Assembly (NCBI GenBank): GCA_013397455.1
Contig: VYZB01000057.1
Span: 2,298,862-2,362,861 of the forward strand
Length of the DNA: 64,000 nt
Direction: 5' to 3'
Source: Crotophaga sulcirostris
Lineage: Eukaryota; Chordata; Aves; Cuculiformes; Crotophagidae
The notes under the pieces were generated by a model. The model did not search any database. It had not been told where the DNA came from and worked only from the letters and a program-made list of their open reading frames with translations. A program made the position numbers and the translations under genes. Of the stretch, positions 28,001-39,981 are shown one piece after another. Each line of letters begins with the position of its first letter. The first letter of the stretch is position 1.

Positions 28001-28647
28001 TGATGACCAGTTGCTACAAAAAACCCTACCAAACAGAAAGTCACTTATTCATGACAAGTAAGCTTCATCTATATTCTTGCTACATCCATCACTCCTAAAT
28101 CACATCCTGCTCTCAGAGGATCAAGTACAGTAAACCAGGCTCAAAGACCACAACCACACATAGTTGCCATTATACCAAATTCTGTAAAACATTGTGCAAA
28201 ACGCAAAACATTGAGTATAGAACAGAAAAAGCACTTTGCTCTATTCACAAGATTAATATTCCCTCTGCTATGAACATTACTGGGAAAAGAAAATCCTCAA
28301 GAGTAATGTTAACTCATCCAAAATTCACATTTTAACAAGACTATTATGTTAGCAAATTCCTGCTGGATAGACAAGTCAGTGTATCCAAGACTGGTGATGA
28401 AAGAAATTGTGCAAGTCACATAACTCGTTCCTCTACAAGATGCAACTGGTTGAACATGATGTTTATAGGGATGTCAATAATACAGTTAAGTATGAGATAT
28501 CTAGAAACACACAGATATGCACACAGTACAACACAAAGGAGAGAAATGGAGGAACTGACAAAAGTCCACTGAAAAATAAAGACACATTATGCACAGTCTT
28601 AAGAGTAAATTTTTCAACAGCAGGGGACGTTACATCTTTTTCAACAA

Positions 28648-28772
28648 ATCACAGAATCTTATAATGGTTTGGGTTTGAAGAGACCTTAAAGATCACCTAA
28701 TTCCAATCCCCCCCTGCCATGGGCAGGGACACTTTCCACTAGATCAGGTTGCTCATAGCCTCATTCAACATT
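28648..28772 (-). mobile_element. CR1 LINE fragment, 3' end
   Basis: The plus strand shows 'atcacagaatcttataatgg', 'tttgggtttgaagagacctt', 'ccccctgccatgggcaggga' and 'actttccactagatcaggtt'. These match the 3' end of the CR1 type also seen at 43.3, 55.2 and 57.9 kb. Similarity fades near 28772. Only untranslated sequence and the last few codons remain. Confidence 0.88.
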
Positions 28773-30968
28773 GTCAACAAATGATCCTACCCAACATATG
28801 GCTGTGGCTCTCTAGCAGTAGGGAATTTTGAATGGTAATGCCCAAGTCTGTGCCACCTGGCTATGAAATACAACCTTATTTAAAACAAGCTCAATCATCC
28901 CTATTTTCAACCACTCTTTGAATGGGACAATCCTACTGAATGTGTCCTCTGTTCTATAGCACTCATGAGACTAAGCTCTTTGCACCACTGGAAAGGTGAG
29001 CTTCTGTCTGTCTTAGCATCATGAGAAGCTGGTTCAGCTATGAGAGCAACAAACACTACACCCAGGCAAGTAATCTGGAGGATGACACTCCAGTTAAATG
29101 AGCAAGGTGACCTTGGGAGTTCTGCCTTGCTCTGCAGTAGCTACCTGCAGAGCTTTTATTTGCAATTTAATCTACATTTTTCAAAGAGGTTTCTGCTACA
29201 CCGCATTTGTATGCTGCAGGCAGATCAGAGCAGGCATCTAGAGCTTAAAGCACATATACAGTCCTTCCAGGAGGCAAAGAAAATCTAGTATTAGAAAACA
29301 GCATCAAGAAATATATTTTTTTTAGTTGATAATGAATTAGTAGACTGATTCTCTGATTGCCTTTTGGATAAATCTCTTTTTCCTGTTAACAGTCAGATCC
29401 TAGAAAGCCCCACACCTTTTTGCAGCAGACCATGACAAGCAGTTTACCATCAACATTAAACATAATCAAGCTCTAATGACTGTTTGGGTGAAATCCAACC
29501 AAGCTGCTCACAGATTTACCTAAAGAAGTCTAGGAAAACAATGCAACAATTTACTACTTCAATAATTAGGTGTTGTGGATATTTGGAGAAGCTGCTTTTA
29601 AACTAATGGTATTGCCAGCTACCAGCGTTTTTACACAAGCTCTAAATTATGGGAAAGACTCTGGGAGTAATTCTCGTTACATGAAAAACAACCATTTTCA
29701 AAGTTTCTAACTGTCATGGATGCACAGAAAAACACACTGAAGAAAGAGAAGCAATCAAACCATAGAGTGGTGAAAAAAACTCCCTCCCCAATGAAGTGCT
29801 TTTGGGCTAGAAGTAAAGCTAGAGAACGCAGAAGCTCACAGAGTACAGTCGGTAAGTCTGAAGCACAGTTTGCTTTTCTTGGCCTTTTGTTTTCACCCAT
29901 TTGATTGAAAAGCTTCAGCAGCCAACAAATAGTTGGTGCCCTCTGAAGTTGCCCCATCAATTCACTCTTGTTGAAGTTGTTGGGCATACAGGAAAGGAGC
30001 TCCCCCAAAGAGAATGGAGGAGATTTCTAAAACAGATGGACAAGAATCATAGAAAACAATCTCTGAATAAACACCACCTCTGCATAAACAGAAAAGCACA
30101 GCTTTCTTGTAAGGTTCTTCCCTCTGCAAGCAGATTGGGAAGTCCTCCTAGTGAGGATATCATAGTTAAGCAGATACTGCTTTTGATCTTGGCGTCAGGC
30201 TCCTGGAGAGTTTTGGCTACGAAAATATGCAAATGTTTCCATTGAAATGCACAGTGCGTAATCAATCATGCCCAGCAGGCCTTATGGATCAACAACATAC
30301 TCCCTAATCAGAAGGCTGCAAAGAGCCACATTCCTGGAGAGACCAGGCAAGAAAATAATTTAAGGATGAAAATGCAGCACTGCCTATACTGTTTCTTTAT
30401 AATAATCATCAGAAAACATGGCTGCAGCTTATTTTGCTCCAGCTTTCTGTAGCTATTCTAGAAGTACCTTAATAGGTGAAGGGGGAGAGAATTCCTAAAG
30501 AAATTTCCTTTACTTTATTCTGATTCTTTCACATATTCTTCCATTAAATTGTAAACTAATTAGTAGATAAAGCATAGGTACACAAATAAAAATTAATTTT
30601 GCAGTAATTGAACAATGTCTTTATTATATAAAATAAACAGAAGATAGCAAACCCCAATATATTAGTGTCATGGTAAATGTCACTGCTTAAGAGCAGTGAA
30701 CCAGAAGAGCACAGGAACCAGCTATTTTCACACTCCAGGAAGTGCTTAAGCAGCTGACATTTTGCTTTGGCTTGTCCTTTAAGTGCATAAACTTAATGTA
30801 GAAAAAGCTGGCAGTTGGAAAGTTTGGAGTCCTCTCTCTCAGTGAAAACATGGGACAAGAAGACTGGGGGAATGGAGAATGATGTCCTAAGGGGATAATA
30901 CAAATTTCACAGTATTTTGAGGTCATCTATCAAAAGGTTAATAAAAACAAAAGCATTCAAACACTCAC

Positions 30969-31077
30969 TCCCTTCAGAGGCATAGGAGTAATGCCTGCCC
31001 AGTTCCTTCTTTAATTCTCTTAACCTTTTGGATGTTTCCAATTTCTCCTTTCTGGGACAATGGAAAGGCCAGCACTT
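30969..31077 (-). other. Candidate coding exon (109 bp)
   Basis: The minus-strand segment begins after 'attcgtgtcag' and ends GGGA followed by gtgagt. Only the frame starting AAG TGC is open to the donor. It gives 36 codons, enters in phase 0 and leaves one base over, and encodes a basic, possibly helical peptide (KRLRELKKELGRHYSYASEG). The acceptor's pyrimidine tract is weak. The upstream candidate at 31250-31372 exits in phase 0 and so would join in frame across a 172-bp intron. No family is recognised. Confidence 0.22.
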
Positions 31078-31249
31078 CTGACACGAATGCATATAAATTT
31101 TGAAGGGTTTCCAGATACAGCTGGTCAAAACATTTCTGTCTAAAAGGACCTTTAACCCCATCACCATTTCCACACTTTTATTCTCACATTTTACTCAAAA
31201 AAGAGAAACTTCATCCCTTGCTGTCCATCGCCCACCCTTCCATCCTCAC

Positions 31250-31372
31250 CTTCCGAGAAGTAGAAGGAGTCATTCCCCATGTACCTGACCTGCACTGGGT
31301 CCCTACGTCATGACTCACACTCTCACACCCACCATAGAAGCAGCCCAGGCCTTTTCTCATCTTGTTGGCCAA
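31250..31372 (-). other. Candidate coding exon (123 bp)
   Basis: On the minus strand the segment follows 'ttactcccgacag' and ends CGGAAG followed by gtgagg, a strong donor. Two of the three frames are closed. The open one gives 41 codons in phase 0 to phase 0, including the stretches MRKGLGCFYGGCESVS and GTWGMTPSTSRK. Followed by the candidate at 30969-31077, this would make a continuous 77-codon frame. The product is not recognised, and a chance open frame remains quite possible. Confidence 0.22.
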
Positions 31373-32097
31373 CTGTCGGGAGTAAGTGTGCATTATAGTA
31401 AGTAATTGATGAAAATACAAATGAGCAAAAAGGCTCCGTTAAGTTCCATGCCGCTGCCTACTGGGAACATCATCTTTGATTACATATGATCTCTACAGAT
31501 GTAGCTGCCTCAAACACTGGCAGACCTGTGCTTGCTTGTGCCAGCAAGACACGGCGACTAGTCCCTCTGTGACACCACTCTCTTTTTAGAAAATGACCTT
31601 TCACTACTCGGATCCTAGGGATCTAGGTTGTGCTTCATCACTCATGTTTGAACTGGAGGTCAATCTAAACTGTATTGTCCTCTGTTGTACAGATAACATC
31701 TCAATTCTTGGAGATAATTGCAGTTTATAGTTGAGTGGTCAGACCTCCTTCTCCATGCATTAAAACTACCAATAAATTTAAACTTTAAAGGGAAAGGAAG
31801 GAATTGAAATGTCCCTATTATATCAAATAATTAATCTACTCAAGCTGAACAGTTTCTTTTATGCTTATATGAGTTTCAGAATAGGAAAGCTATTTAACTC
31901 GTATAAATTTTGTTCAAAATAATCATATGAAGAAATCTGAAAAGGGGAAGACTTAATGCTGTTAACCTCTCATTTCATTTTGCATTGCAGAACATGAGAA
32001 TCAGTAAGAAAAAGTCATGGTCTCCTCCTGTTTTAATCCAAAAGATACTTTCTGGACAGCACATAGCGTAGAGAAAAAGGTCTGCAGTGTTTTTTGA

Positions 32098-32139
32098 AAT
32101 AGAAAATGAAATAGAATGAAATAGAAATAGAAAATGTAA
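32098..32139 (+). repeat. GAAAT-type imperfect microsatellite
   Basis: Imperfect repeats of gaaat/agaaat and agaaaatgaaatag units run for about 40 bp. It is a short purine-rich simple repeat. Confidence 0.7.
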
Positions 32140-32280
32140 ACAATAAACTTTAAAATTTAATTTCAATATTGGCATTCTCTCTCATGTAATAAAATATTTA
32201 TTTCACGTCTGCTACATGTAGCCTGGCACTATTACTTTAAAGAGCTGCCCTATGAAGCACCTCAAATATGCCAGGACTTT

Positions 32281-32481
32281 GATGGTTAAGTCACCTCCCT
32301 GATACACCAGAGATCCCAGTTCAGGTCCTTACTCGAAGTACAACAAAAGAACCTGAACCCACACCTCCCACGCTCCAGGCAGGTGTGTAACTCTTGGGCT
32401 ATTAATTAGACCTAATTATTCCAACTGTTATGCACTTGCCTGGAGCGTGGAAGGTGTGGGTTCAGGTTCTTTTGCTTTTGT
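32281..32481. repeat. Palindrome inside three tRNA-like modules (MITE or SINE-like)
   Basis: Two arms of 41 bp (32345-32385 and 32433-32473) are inverted complements with 39 of 41 matches. They are separated by 47 bp that are themselves partly self-complementary. Each arm contains a pol III B-box-like motif (GGTTCAGGTTC on the plus strand at the right arm, its complement in the left). A third related module on the plus strand (about 32284-32328, with AGTTCAGGTCC) lies just upstream, so the order is plus, minus, plus. The outer ends can be drawn as starting CAA, flanked by TA on both sides (32339-32340 and 32481-32482), as expected for a Tc1/mariner-type target duplication. A tRNA-derived SINE rearranged head to head is the other reading. 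The inverted repeat is seen directly; the family is inferred. Confidence 0.7.
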
Positions 32482-35400
32482 ATTAATTAACTAGATCTAC
32501 CCTTTCTTTCCCGATTTCATTAACAAACAAGAATTCTAAAGTGTCCATGACTTCCATTAGTTTCCCATTTTCCTGCACAAGACAGCCATCAGTCTGCCCC
32601 TGCTCTACAGTTCCATCTACTATAATTTCAGTGCACCTGAGTACCAACCACTTGAAACACCAAGGAATAAGTTAAGATATTTTCACATGCCTAAAATCTC
32701 AGAGTCTATAAGCAAGAACAAAAGCCTTGTGGCTGAATGCCTCAGAAACAACAATTACTATGTCCATGTTTTCTAAATGGTTAGTTATTTTGGATACAGT
32801 GCCTCATGAAAATTTTCATTCTTAATCACTGAGATATTTAATAAGAGGTAAGATGGGATGGGCTTTGTTTCATTTTGTCATCAAAGCGAAGTATACTTAG
32901 GCATATTACCAGCTCTTTTGCAGACATTTTTTCACAGCTCTTACAGAGACACTCGTATGCCCTTCTTAAAAATTATTCTGCCGTATGATAAACTTCTGCC
33001 TCAAAACCTTGGTTTAGAGGAATACTGTAAAATCTAATGTTCCCCTTTACCTTGGCATCCGAAGTAAAGTGGGTAACCTTCTCATTTTCACTAGGGTTTT
33101 AAAACAAAATAAATAGCTAGCTTCGTTTCCACAGTATTTTTCTACTTCAAAACAATAGCTGAAAGTTTTTTGTAAAGAGGGTGGATGTAGCAATGAGAAA
33201 CTGAAAATCATATTAAACTCCCTATTTCTCCCACGCTTTTGTAAACATCATTTGATTAATTCAAGATGACCTTTCACAACTGCTTATGACAAATAATCTG
33301 TGAAGGCAATTGGCAAGCTGCAAAGGCGGTTGGATGTTCTCATCAGAGGAGAGGACAGTTGAACCAACAAGTCCTGCCGGAAGGAGAACTGAGGAAGAAT
33401 TCACCTCTGGGGAACATGCAACTCCATCTGCTCAGTCCTAGACAGAAGTCTGGAAGGGGTTTATATAAAGAGACAAGAGAATGTCAAAGGCCTGGACTCT
33501 CACTTCTCAGAGAATATGACTTAAGAGATAGAACTGTGCTGCAGAGGAAGAGAGAGTGGCATTCGCCTTGTTACAACAACAAATATTTAGTAAGATCTCC
33601 AAACAAAAGTTTTGGCGTTCCTCCTGACCCATGTGGACAAATGGTCCAAGAAATCACCTCAAATTAAAAGAGAAACTTAAACTTGTGCTCAAAACTTCAG
33701 CAATAGTGACCGAGATGTTTATCATACCATAAAATTTAGACTCTGGGTTTGTTTTCTACTTCATTCTCTAATTCTGCTAATGCAGCAGCTCAACCTGCAC
33801 ATCTGAAAACGTGCAACAATATGATCATTTATCTGCTCAAAACACCACTCAGGAACAACAAACAATTTCAGAAGACACTTTTGCACATGAATATATTTCC
33901 TAAGCATCTTGTGCTCACAACCGGTTTCACAATTAGTCTTAAAAAAGCATTAAAGTTGATTATTCATTCTCTTTTCCACCTTGCTGGGGAAAAAATGTCC
34001 ATCCCTCTAAACAAGGATGATCTTGCAGTTACAGAAAAGGGGAACTTGACTCCTTCTTCAGGTGGATTGTCTGCATGAAGCCACACAAAAAGACACCTAA
34101 ATCCTGTACCTTGGCTGCCTGAATTGTGAAATGGAAATGCTAACATATGGTTTGAGCAGGAGGCTGGACTAGGTAACTTCCTGAGATCCCTGTTGACCTG
34201 AATGTCCTGAGGAACCTATTTGTTTTAAGATACGCAGGCATGAATGAGAAAGGCACTCATCCATTACAGGATTGATTACTGGTGAAAATATCAAAAAAGT
34301 ATTCTAACATTTTCAAGCTTTTAATGCATAGGTTTTTACTAGATGGGGGGCGGGGGGGNGGGGCGGGGGGGGGGGCGGAAATCCTGTCAAAATGCTCATG
34401 AACTGTGCAGTTTTCACAAGTGTCACCTATGAGAGCCAGTGGAAAACGACTGTCATCCTGTTCTGGATAATGTGGCAGAACCTGCTGGTTTATGTTGGTT
34501 TTTAGAAAGCAAATAAGCCAAAAAGCAACAAAACACCCAGTTTGACTACATATTTTTTAAATGGCACTATAAACTCAGAAGGCATCTCACTGAATATTAT
34601 GTGCAAGTGAATTTATCAGGCAGGTTAAGAGAAAATCTTTGCACACAGACTGATGCCAACATGAAATCACAAACAACAAAAAGAAAACAAAAAAGCACTT
34701 GTCATCCCGCAAGGCAGAACACCCGATTTGTTGTCAGTTTTTCACCGTTGATACAAGCAAGTCTGTTTTGCATTCCGGGATATGTTTCTTTTATACTAAT
34801 GTTCAGCATTCCCTAGAGGAGTAATTCCCTTTCTCTCTCAAAGCAGTGAAGTCCTTCCCCAAAGTTCAAGGTTCTGGTCTCTGTACTTTTGAGTCCCTTC
34901 TCTTTAAATTGCTAGCCAATATGAAATTCTCATTTTCTCCTTCTTTTACTATTATTCCACTTAAATATCAGGAAGGAAAAAAAAAAAAAAGCAAAACTTT
35001 GAATTTCTTGCAGTGATATATATCAATTTCAGACTAAAGAACAATTATTTTTCTCAAAATAATTCTCTATGAAGAATTTCTAATTAAAAGTGTAACTGTC
35101 TAGATATGAATGCTGAAGACACAGACATTTATGTGCATTCCTAACAGACCGCCAAGGAATAACAAATTAAAAAACAATACCAAAATCCCCAAATTCCCAT
35201 TCTGTACAGATCTCATTTCCCTGCATCAGCCTTTCCTCACTATTTTTTTCTATTTATTAATTTTATAGACCACATTGTGACACAGTCATATACCTATACT
35301 GGGTTATAACAGAACATAAGACACTACATCCTCATGGTGCAGTATAAGTCACTGCGCACTCCTGTAAGTATAAACTGGCTGCAGCTATAACAGTTAAAAA

Positions 35401-35812
35401 CGGAACACTACAAAAAAACTAAACCAAATTTTCTAGCACATAAGATGATTTTGTATTTAATTTAGAAGATTACTTCTTGGGTTGAAGTTAGGTCAACAGC
35501 TTTTTCCTGTTAAGACATGTCCTCTTCCGGGAGCACCCTCAGTTGCAGCACTTTCTAAAAGCAATATGAAATCCTATGCTGCAGAAGGTCTCAGTTTCTG
35601 CTAACAATGTTTTCAGTTTTCCATCAGATCTCTGAAGCAGTGGAGTTGTAAGTGAGTTTGGACTGCTTGGACACGAATACTAGTCTTAACAGTTCATTAT
35701 ATTGCTTACCAAATTTACCCCTAAAACTCCATTTTTCAAAAAAAGGAGGGGAACAGGGAGGTAGGGAAGAGGTTTAAAACAAAGCGCAACCAAAAACCCC
35801 AACTTTCCTTAC
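32482..35812. other. Non-coding stretch
   Basis: It holds a G-run near 34.35 kb and an open plus-strand frame of 102 codons at 33359-33667 that is charged but has no recognisable motif. No repeat family was identified. Confidence 0.5.
34345..34377 (+). repeat. G-run with one undetermined base (quadruplex-prone)
   Basis: Four long G blocks are broken only by single C residues and by one N at 34359. The pattern fits a G-quadruplex, and the N together with the homopolymer lengths suggests sequencing difficulty. The exact length should not be trusted. Confidence 0.85.
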
Positions 35813-36060
35813 CTTGCTGGAGGCACATCAATATTTGAAGAAACAACCTTGCGCTTCTGTTCCAGAAGACAAACAGAACGAGTGTTTTCCTTTTCACACT
35901 CATGAGCTCTGTTTGGTTTTTTGGTCTCTGCTGTTTTTAAATCTTCCTCCTTTGTGGTGAACAGGAGAAACTGTTGGTCTGGCAATTTTTGACTGATGTC
36001 ACTTTTTACATCCTCCTGTTGAAATGCAGGGAAGGTCATTTCACGCTTGATGTTGGCTGC
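35813..36060 (-). CDS. Candidate internal coding exon, unknown protein with KEN tripeptide
   Basis: This is the most convincing exon in the window. On the minus strand it follows an acceptor ending 'aattttacag' and ends CCAGCAAG followed by gtaagg. The 248 bp are open in one frame (82 codons plus two bases), entering in phase 0 and leaving in phase 2. The encoded segment is charged and hydrophilic, and it begins [20 protein letters not shown]. Residues 55-59 of the segment read CEKEN, so there is a KEN tripeptide, the type of degron used by APC/C in cell-cycle proteins, and a basic patch QKRK follows at 68-71. No fold, signal peptide or membrane segment is visible, and I do not recognise the family. 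KEN occurs often by chance. The upstream candidate at 36925-37011 joins in frame. The rest of the gene is not identified. Confidence 0.5.
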
Positions 36061-36924
36061 CTGTAAAATTAAAAGCAATTATTAAATTTTCGTCTAATGC
36101 TCCTAAAACGTAGAGGGGGGGGGGAAAACCCAATACCCACAGGCATTTACTTCTAATTAGCTCTTTGAATCAGAAAATACCATTTCTTTGCCCTTCATAA
36201 ATTCTGAAACTGCTCTTAATTTCTCAACAGTGTTGAAGACTCTCCAGGAAAATAAGCAGTTTTTGTCCACTTGATAAAGCAATCAGTTACCTCTGAATGC
36301 TAAATTGAAAAGGTATTTGGAGTATCAGAAACCACAATATGTACAACATATATTTAATGCACACCCATCTGTGCTGTACAACTATGCAAGAGAAATCCTA
36401 GCTGCCCTCCTCCTAAAATTCCACGAAAACCAGTTATAATTTATACAGATAAAAGGCAACCAAGAAATTAAAACGCTTCCAACAGCCAATTGGTCTTCAG
36501 CAGTTATTTTTGCAAATGAAGGTTTCTCCATGACAGAAAAATAATTCACTAGAATCCAACCCAACTGTCAGAAAGCAAAGCGGAGTAAGTGATGCCAGCA
36601 GGATCTCTGTGAGCAACCCATCCAGCAATGGATCACAGACACACACAGAAGCAGTGTCAGGTTGTCTCTTTGGCTGCCAGCACTTCCCAAATCTTCAGGT
36701 CTGTTGCTTCCCATAAGCAAAGACTTCCAAAGCAAATAGGTATCTTTATAAATATGCTGCCTCTCTGGAACACACGCTGGTATTCACAAAGCAAGAGAAA
36801 TGCACGGAAAGCCAACAGAACCAAGCCACTCAGCAAGTAAAACAAAATCCAGGACTTAGATTTTCCTCTGAAATGCCATTCCCTGGCCAGCCAGGCTTCC
36901 TTAGCTTCATTTAGGGAGACCTAC

Positions 36925-37011
36925 CTCGCTGGCTGTCGCGAGCCTCTTGTCCTGCCATACACTGGTCGAGGTCCTCCAGCCCCTCACATTCCTGCTACCT
37001 TCCTCACATCC
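36925..37011 (-). CDS. Candidate coding exon joining in frame to 35813-36060
   Basis: On the minus strand an acceptor 'gctctgtttgcag' precedes the segment, which ends CAGCGAG followed by gtaggt, a good donor. The length of 87 bp is exactly 29 codons. Two frames are closed by stops near the start, and the only open one is phase 0 to phase 0, which is the phase the next candidate exon (36060 downward) needs. The peptide contains RNVRGWRTSTSVWQDKRLA, which is basic and hydrophilic. The agreement in phase is mild support (one in three by chance). No domain is recognised. Confidence 0.33.
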
Positions 37012-38914
37012 CTGCAAACAGAGCCCACCAGAAGCATCTGCTAATAAGAGTTATTTTGAGATATCTGTGCTTTTAAAATCAAGACCTTGAACTGCTAACT
37101 TGCCATAAATCCAGGAGACACATCTGGGAGGCAACCCCTCCACCCAACCCAAACAGCGAAGCAAAATACAGTCCAACAAAACTGCTGCTTGTCCTGCCTT
37201 AAGCAGAGGCACTTCCAGGCCACATGCACCACCTTGGAGAAATCCAGATGTCTTCTAGGACATGCAACCTGGATTTTTAGATACTTGGAAATAATTCCTG
37301 ATCGTTATAGTCGTAAAATCCATGACGTGTCAATCTCAGATAGTAACAGCATCAATGAGCTGAAATTCCTATGTAAAGTCTTCCCCCTTCCTCCTCCTCC
37401 TTTTCATCGTCAAAAAAAATTAATCGACATATAAAAATATATAAAAATATATTCCTCTCTACACAAATCTCCCTGTTTATAGCTTTCAAACCCTGGCAGA
37501 CATAAAAATGGTGCAAGCAATTCTACGTTTAAGGAAAGACAATCTTGCCAAGGTAATTTTGTTTTGTTCAGTAAAGTACGTAACATCGCTAACATGTAAA
37601 TACTTGGGACCGATGATTTAATTTTCTCATTCCAGTGCTTCCACGGAAGGGCTTTTAGAAGTTGCTTCAAGAATACAACTAGAATTATTACTTTATGAAT
37701 ACAAATAGTAGAAAGAATTAGACATTTTACACTTTATTTTACAGAATTAGATGACATATAAACAACATAAATTTAACCCTGATTTAATAATTAGCTTTTA
37801 GAAAACTTTATATTTACAGCAAACCCTTTTCTGAATGTCTGAGGATCTTAACAGATGCTGAGTTGCCTTCAATTTTCATCAAAATTGACTTAGAAGTGAC
37901 ACACTGAAGTAAAAAAAAAAGCCTGAAAACAGACAAGTTCCAATATCCAGCCCCTAGAAATTGTATAATGCCAAACAAAGGTGAGCATAAGACTTGAATT
38001 CCATCCCTTCTGTTGCCATATGGTCTTGCATGACCACATAGCTTTTCCTCCCTCCCCAGGATTTCCACCTTATCCAGTGCACAGCACAGTGCTGTGCAGG
38101 GCATGAGTTGCTACACCCACTGTGCACAGTAGGGTGCTGGTGCGCACACATACGAGGCAGGACTCAGCAGTTTCCTCCCTGCTCTGCACAACCCTTTGCA
38201 GAGAAAGCATAGACAGCCTGGGAGAGGGGCAGCCAACCTCCTTCCCTACTTTCCAATGAACACAGTATTCATCGAGATGATTTCTTTCGAACCTAGTAAA
38301 CACACAATTTTACCAAAGGAAAAAAAAATCCTCAATTTATGGAACTGCAGTATTTTACTCAGTTTCAGTAAACATATTGTGCCATACATTATTAAGTTTT
38401 CTTTACAGACCTAAACAGTGAAGACAAAAGGTTGTAGAATCAGACTACAGTTGTACAAATAAAGCCTAAAATGTAAAAGCAGAATATTTGTACTGTGATA
38501 CCAGACAGTCTACCCATAGGTTTCAAAATTATTCAAACAGTTGAAATATATTCATATAACAGTTTAGTTTTCATATGCCAATGCACTATAACTAATGGCC
38601 AGCCCCATGCTAGCAAACGGAAGCAAGGAATAACAAAAAACACAGAAGCAAGCGCCCAGAAGGTTGCAGAGCTGCTGCCAAGCAGTTCAGGTCCTTTGTC
38701 TAAATAGCCAGAAATAGCCAAACCCAATGCTTATACTAACCCTCTCCCTCAGATGTTTTCAACAGATGTTTGGAAACATTAACCTCTTTCCAAACCTTCC
38801 CTTGAGAGCAACTTCTGATAAAGACTCTTTTGTGCTTTAAAGCAGGTAATCATGAGAGAACACCAAGAGTTTCCCTCGGTGGCCATTCTGCAGCAGCTTT
38901 CTCCTGCTTCACAG

Positions 38915-39198
38915 GCAGTTTTTCTATTTTAATTCATCCACGTCCACAAGAGCCATTTCCCCTTGAGACACCTGCCCTATCTAGGAGGGTATGGCATCTT
39001 TTACTGGAAACTCAACCACTTACACGAGCAGCCGCTGATGCGGGGAGTGCAGAGGGCCACAGTCACCTGACTGATGAGGTTCTTCGCTTTGTGGCAAACA
39101 CGCTGGTTAACCACCAGGACCCCTCTACTTCCAAATTATGCTTCACCATCACTCACAGTTCAGAGATAACACCGACAACTTCCAATATATCTTTCCAG
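38915..39198 (+). CDS. Candidate plus-strand coding exon, unknown protein
   Basis: A pyrimidine-rich acceptor (tttctcctgcttcacag) and a perfect donor (TTTCCAG followed by gtaagt) bracket 284 bp that are open in one frame: two bases, then 94 codons, phase 1 to phase 0. The peptide includes RRVWHLLLETQPLTRAAADA and HLTDEVLRFVANTLVNHQDP, which read like ordinary globular protein. It lies on the strand opposite to the other exon candidates of the region, between those at 37.0 and 40.0 kb. Either two genes overlap here or one strand's signals are fortuitous. The family is not recognised. Confidence 0.3.
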
Positions 39199-39981
39199 GT
39201 AAGTTAACTGTTCTGTCATACCTTATCAGGAACATTTTTTTCCATAGATCCTTCATATTCTTCTAACCATTTTGAGGCTGTGGTGGCCCTCTACGTCTAT
39301 AATATGTTTCAGTAAAAATTTTGTGGAAGGTCTAGTTCAAGTGGATGCAGCCTGTCTCACAGCCAGCCAGACATTAACACCGTAACATCAATTTATTTCA
39401 GCGTACTTCCAGTACTTAGCATTTCTCTCCCCTTAGTTGTTCTCAGACTCCATGATTATGTTGTTCCCTAGTGGTTTGGCTTCTCTTGTCATCATACTTC
39501 TGTTTTTGCCACCTTATCGCCTCCAGTATCAACTGCTGATAAAAACTTGCATAGTTTTTCCATACACTTGATTAATTATCACTTGTACAAGCCATTTTAT
39601 AATAGGCTAACTGTTTTTCTATGCAAGTCACTGCATATTTTCACCCTTAGGCCATTAGCAACCTTCAGCTTACTTTCAACCGAGTCCTTTGCAACTTGGC
39701 CTCAGGCAACTGACATCACTTGGAAGTTCAGTCACAGAAGCAGGATTTATAAACCATCTGCAAATTTTAAAACTCGACTTTGGTTCTCTCTGCAGTTACC
39801 CTCACCTGCCTTTGACAACTTCCCTCCCACCACTGCTGGGCAAGGGAAACTTCTGATATGCCACCACTTGGAAACAACAGCTCAGTATTACCCGCATCTT
39901 CCTCCCTGGAGCTCATGCTTGGGGTCTTATCTGGCTTTAATCCTTACTTGCTTCTCAGCAAGTACTGGCCTTCCCACTCAC

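Larger units (their letters stand above)
28773..32280. other. Non-coding stretch with two weak exon candidates
   Basis: No repeat family is recognised. Two neighbouring minus-strand segments near 31.0-31.4 kb carry splice-like borders and are listed separately. A plus-strand frame at 29716-29851 ends at a good donor (gtaagt) but has no clear acceptor or promoter. Confidence 0.45.

Noticed and set aside
32281..32481. Functional tRNA gene
   Set aside because: Only B-box-like and loose A-box-like motifs are present. No proper cloverleaf with acceptor-stem pairing can be drawn.
37814..37899. Minus-strand segment after an excellent acceptor (ttttttttacttcag)
   Set aside because: The open frame ends in TAA after 30 codons, the only donor is weak (gtaaat), and it does not fit the phase of its neighbours.
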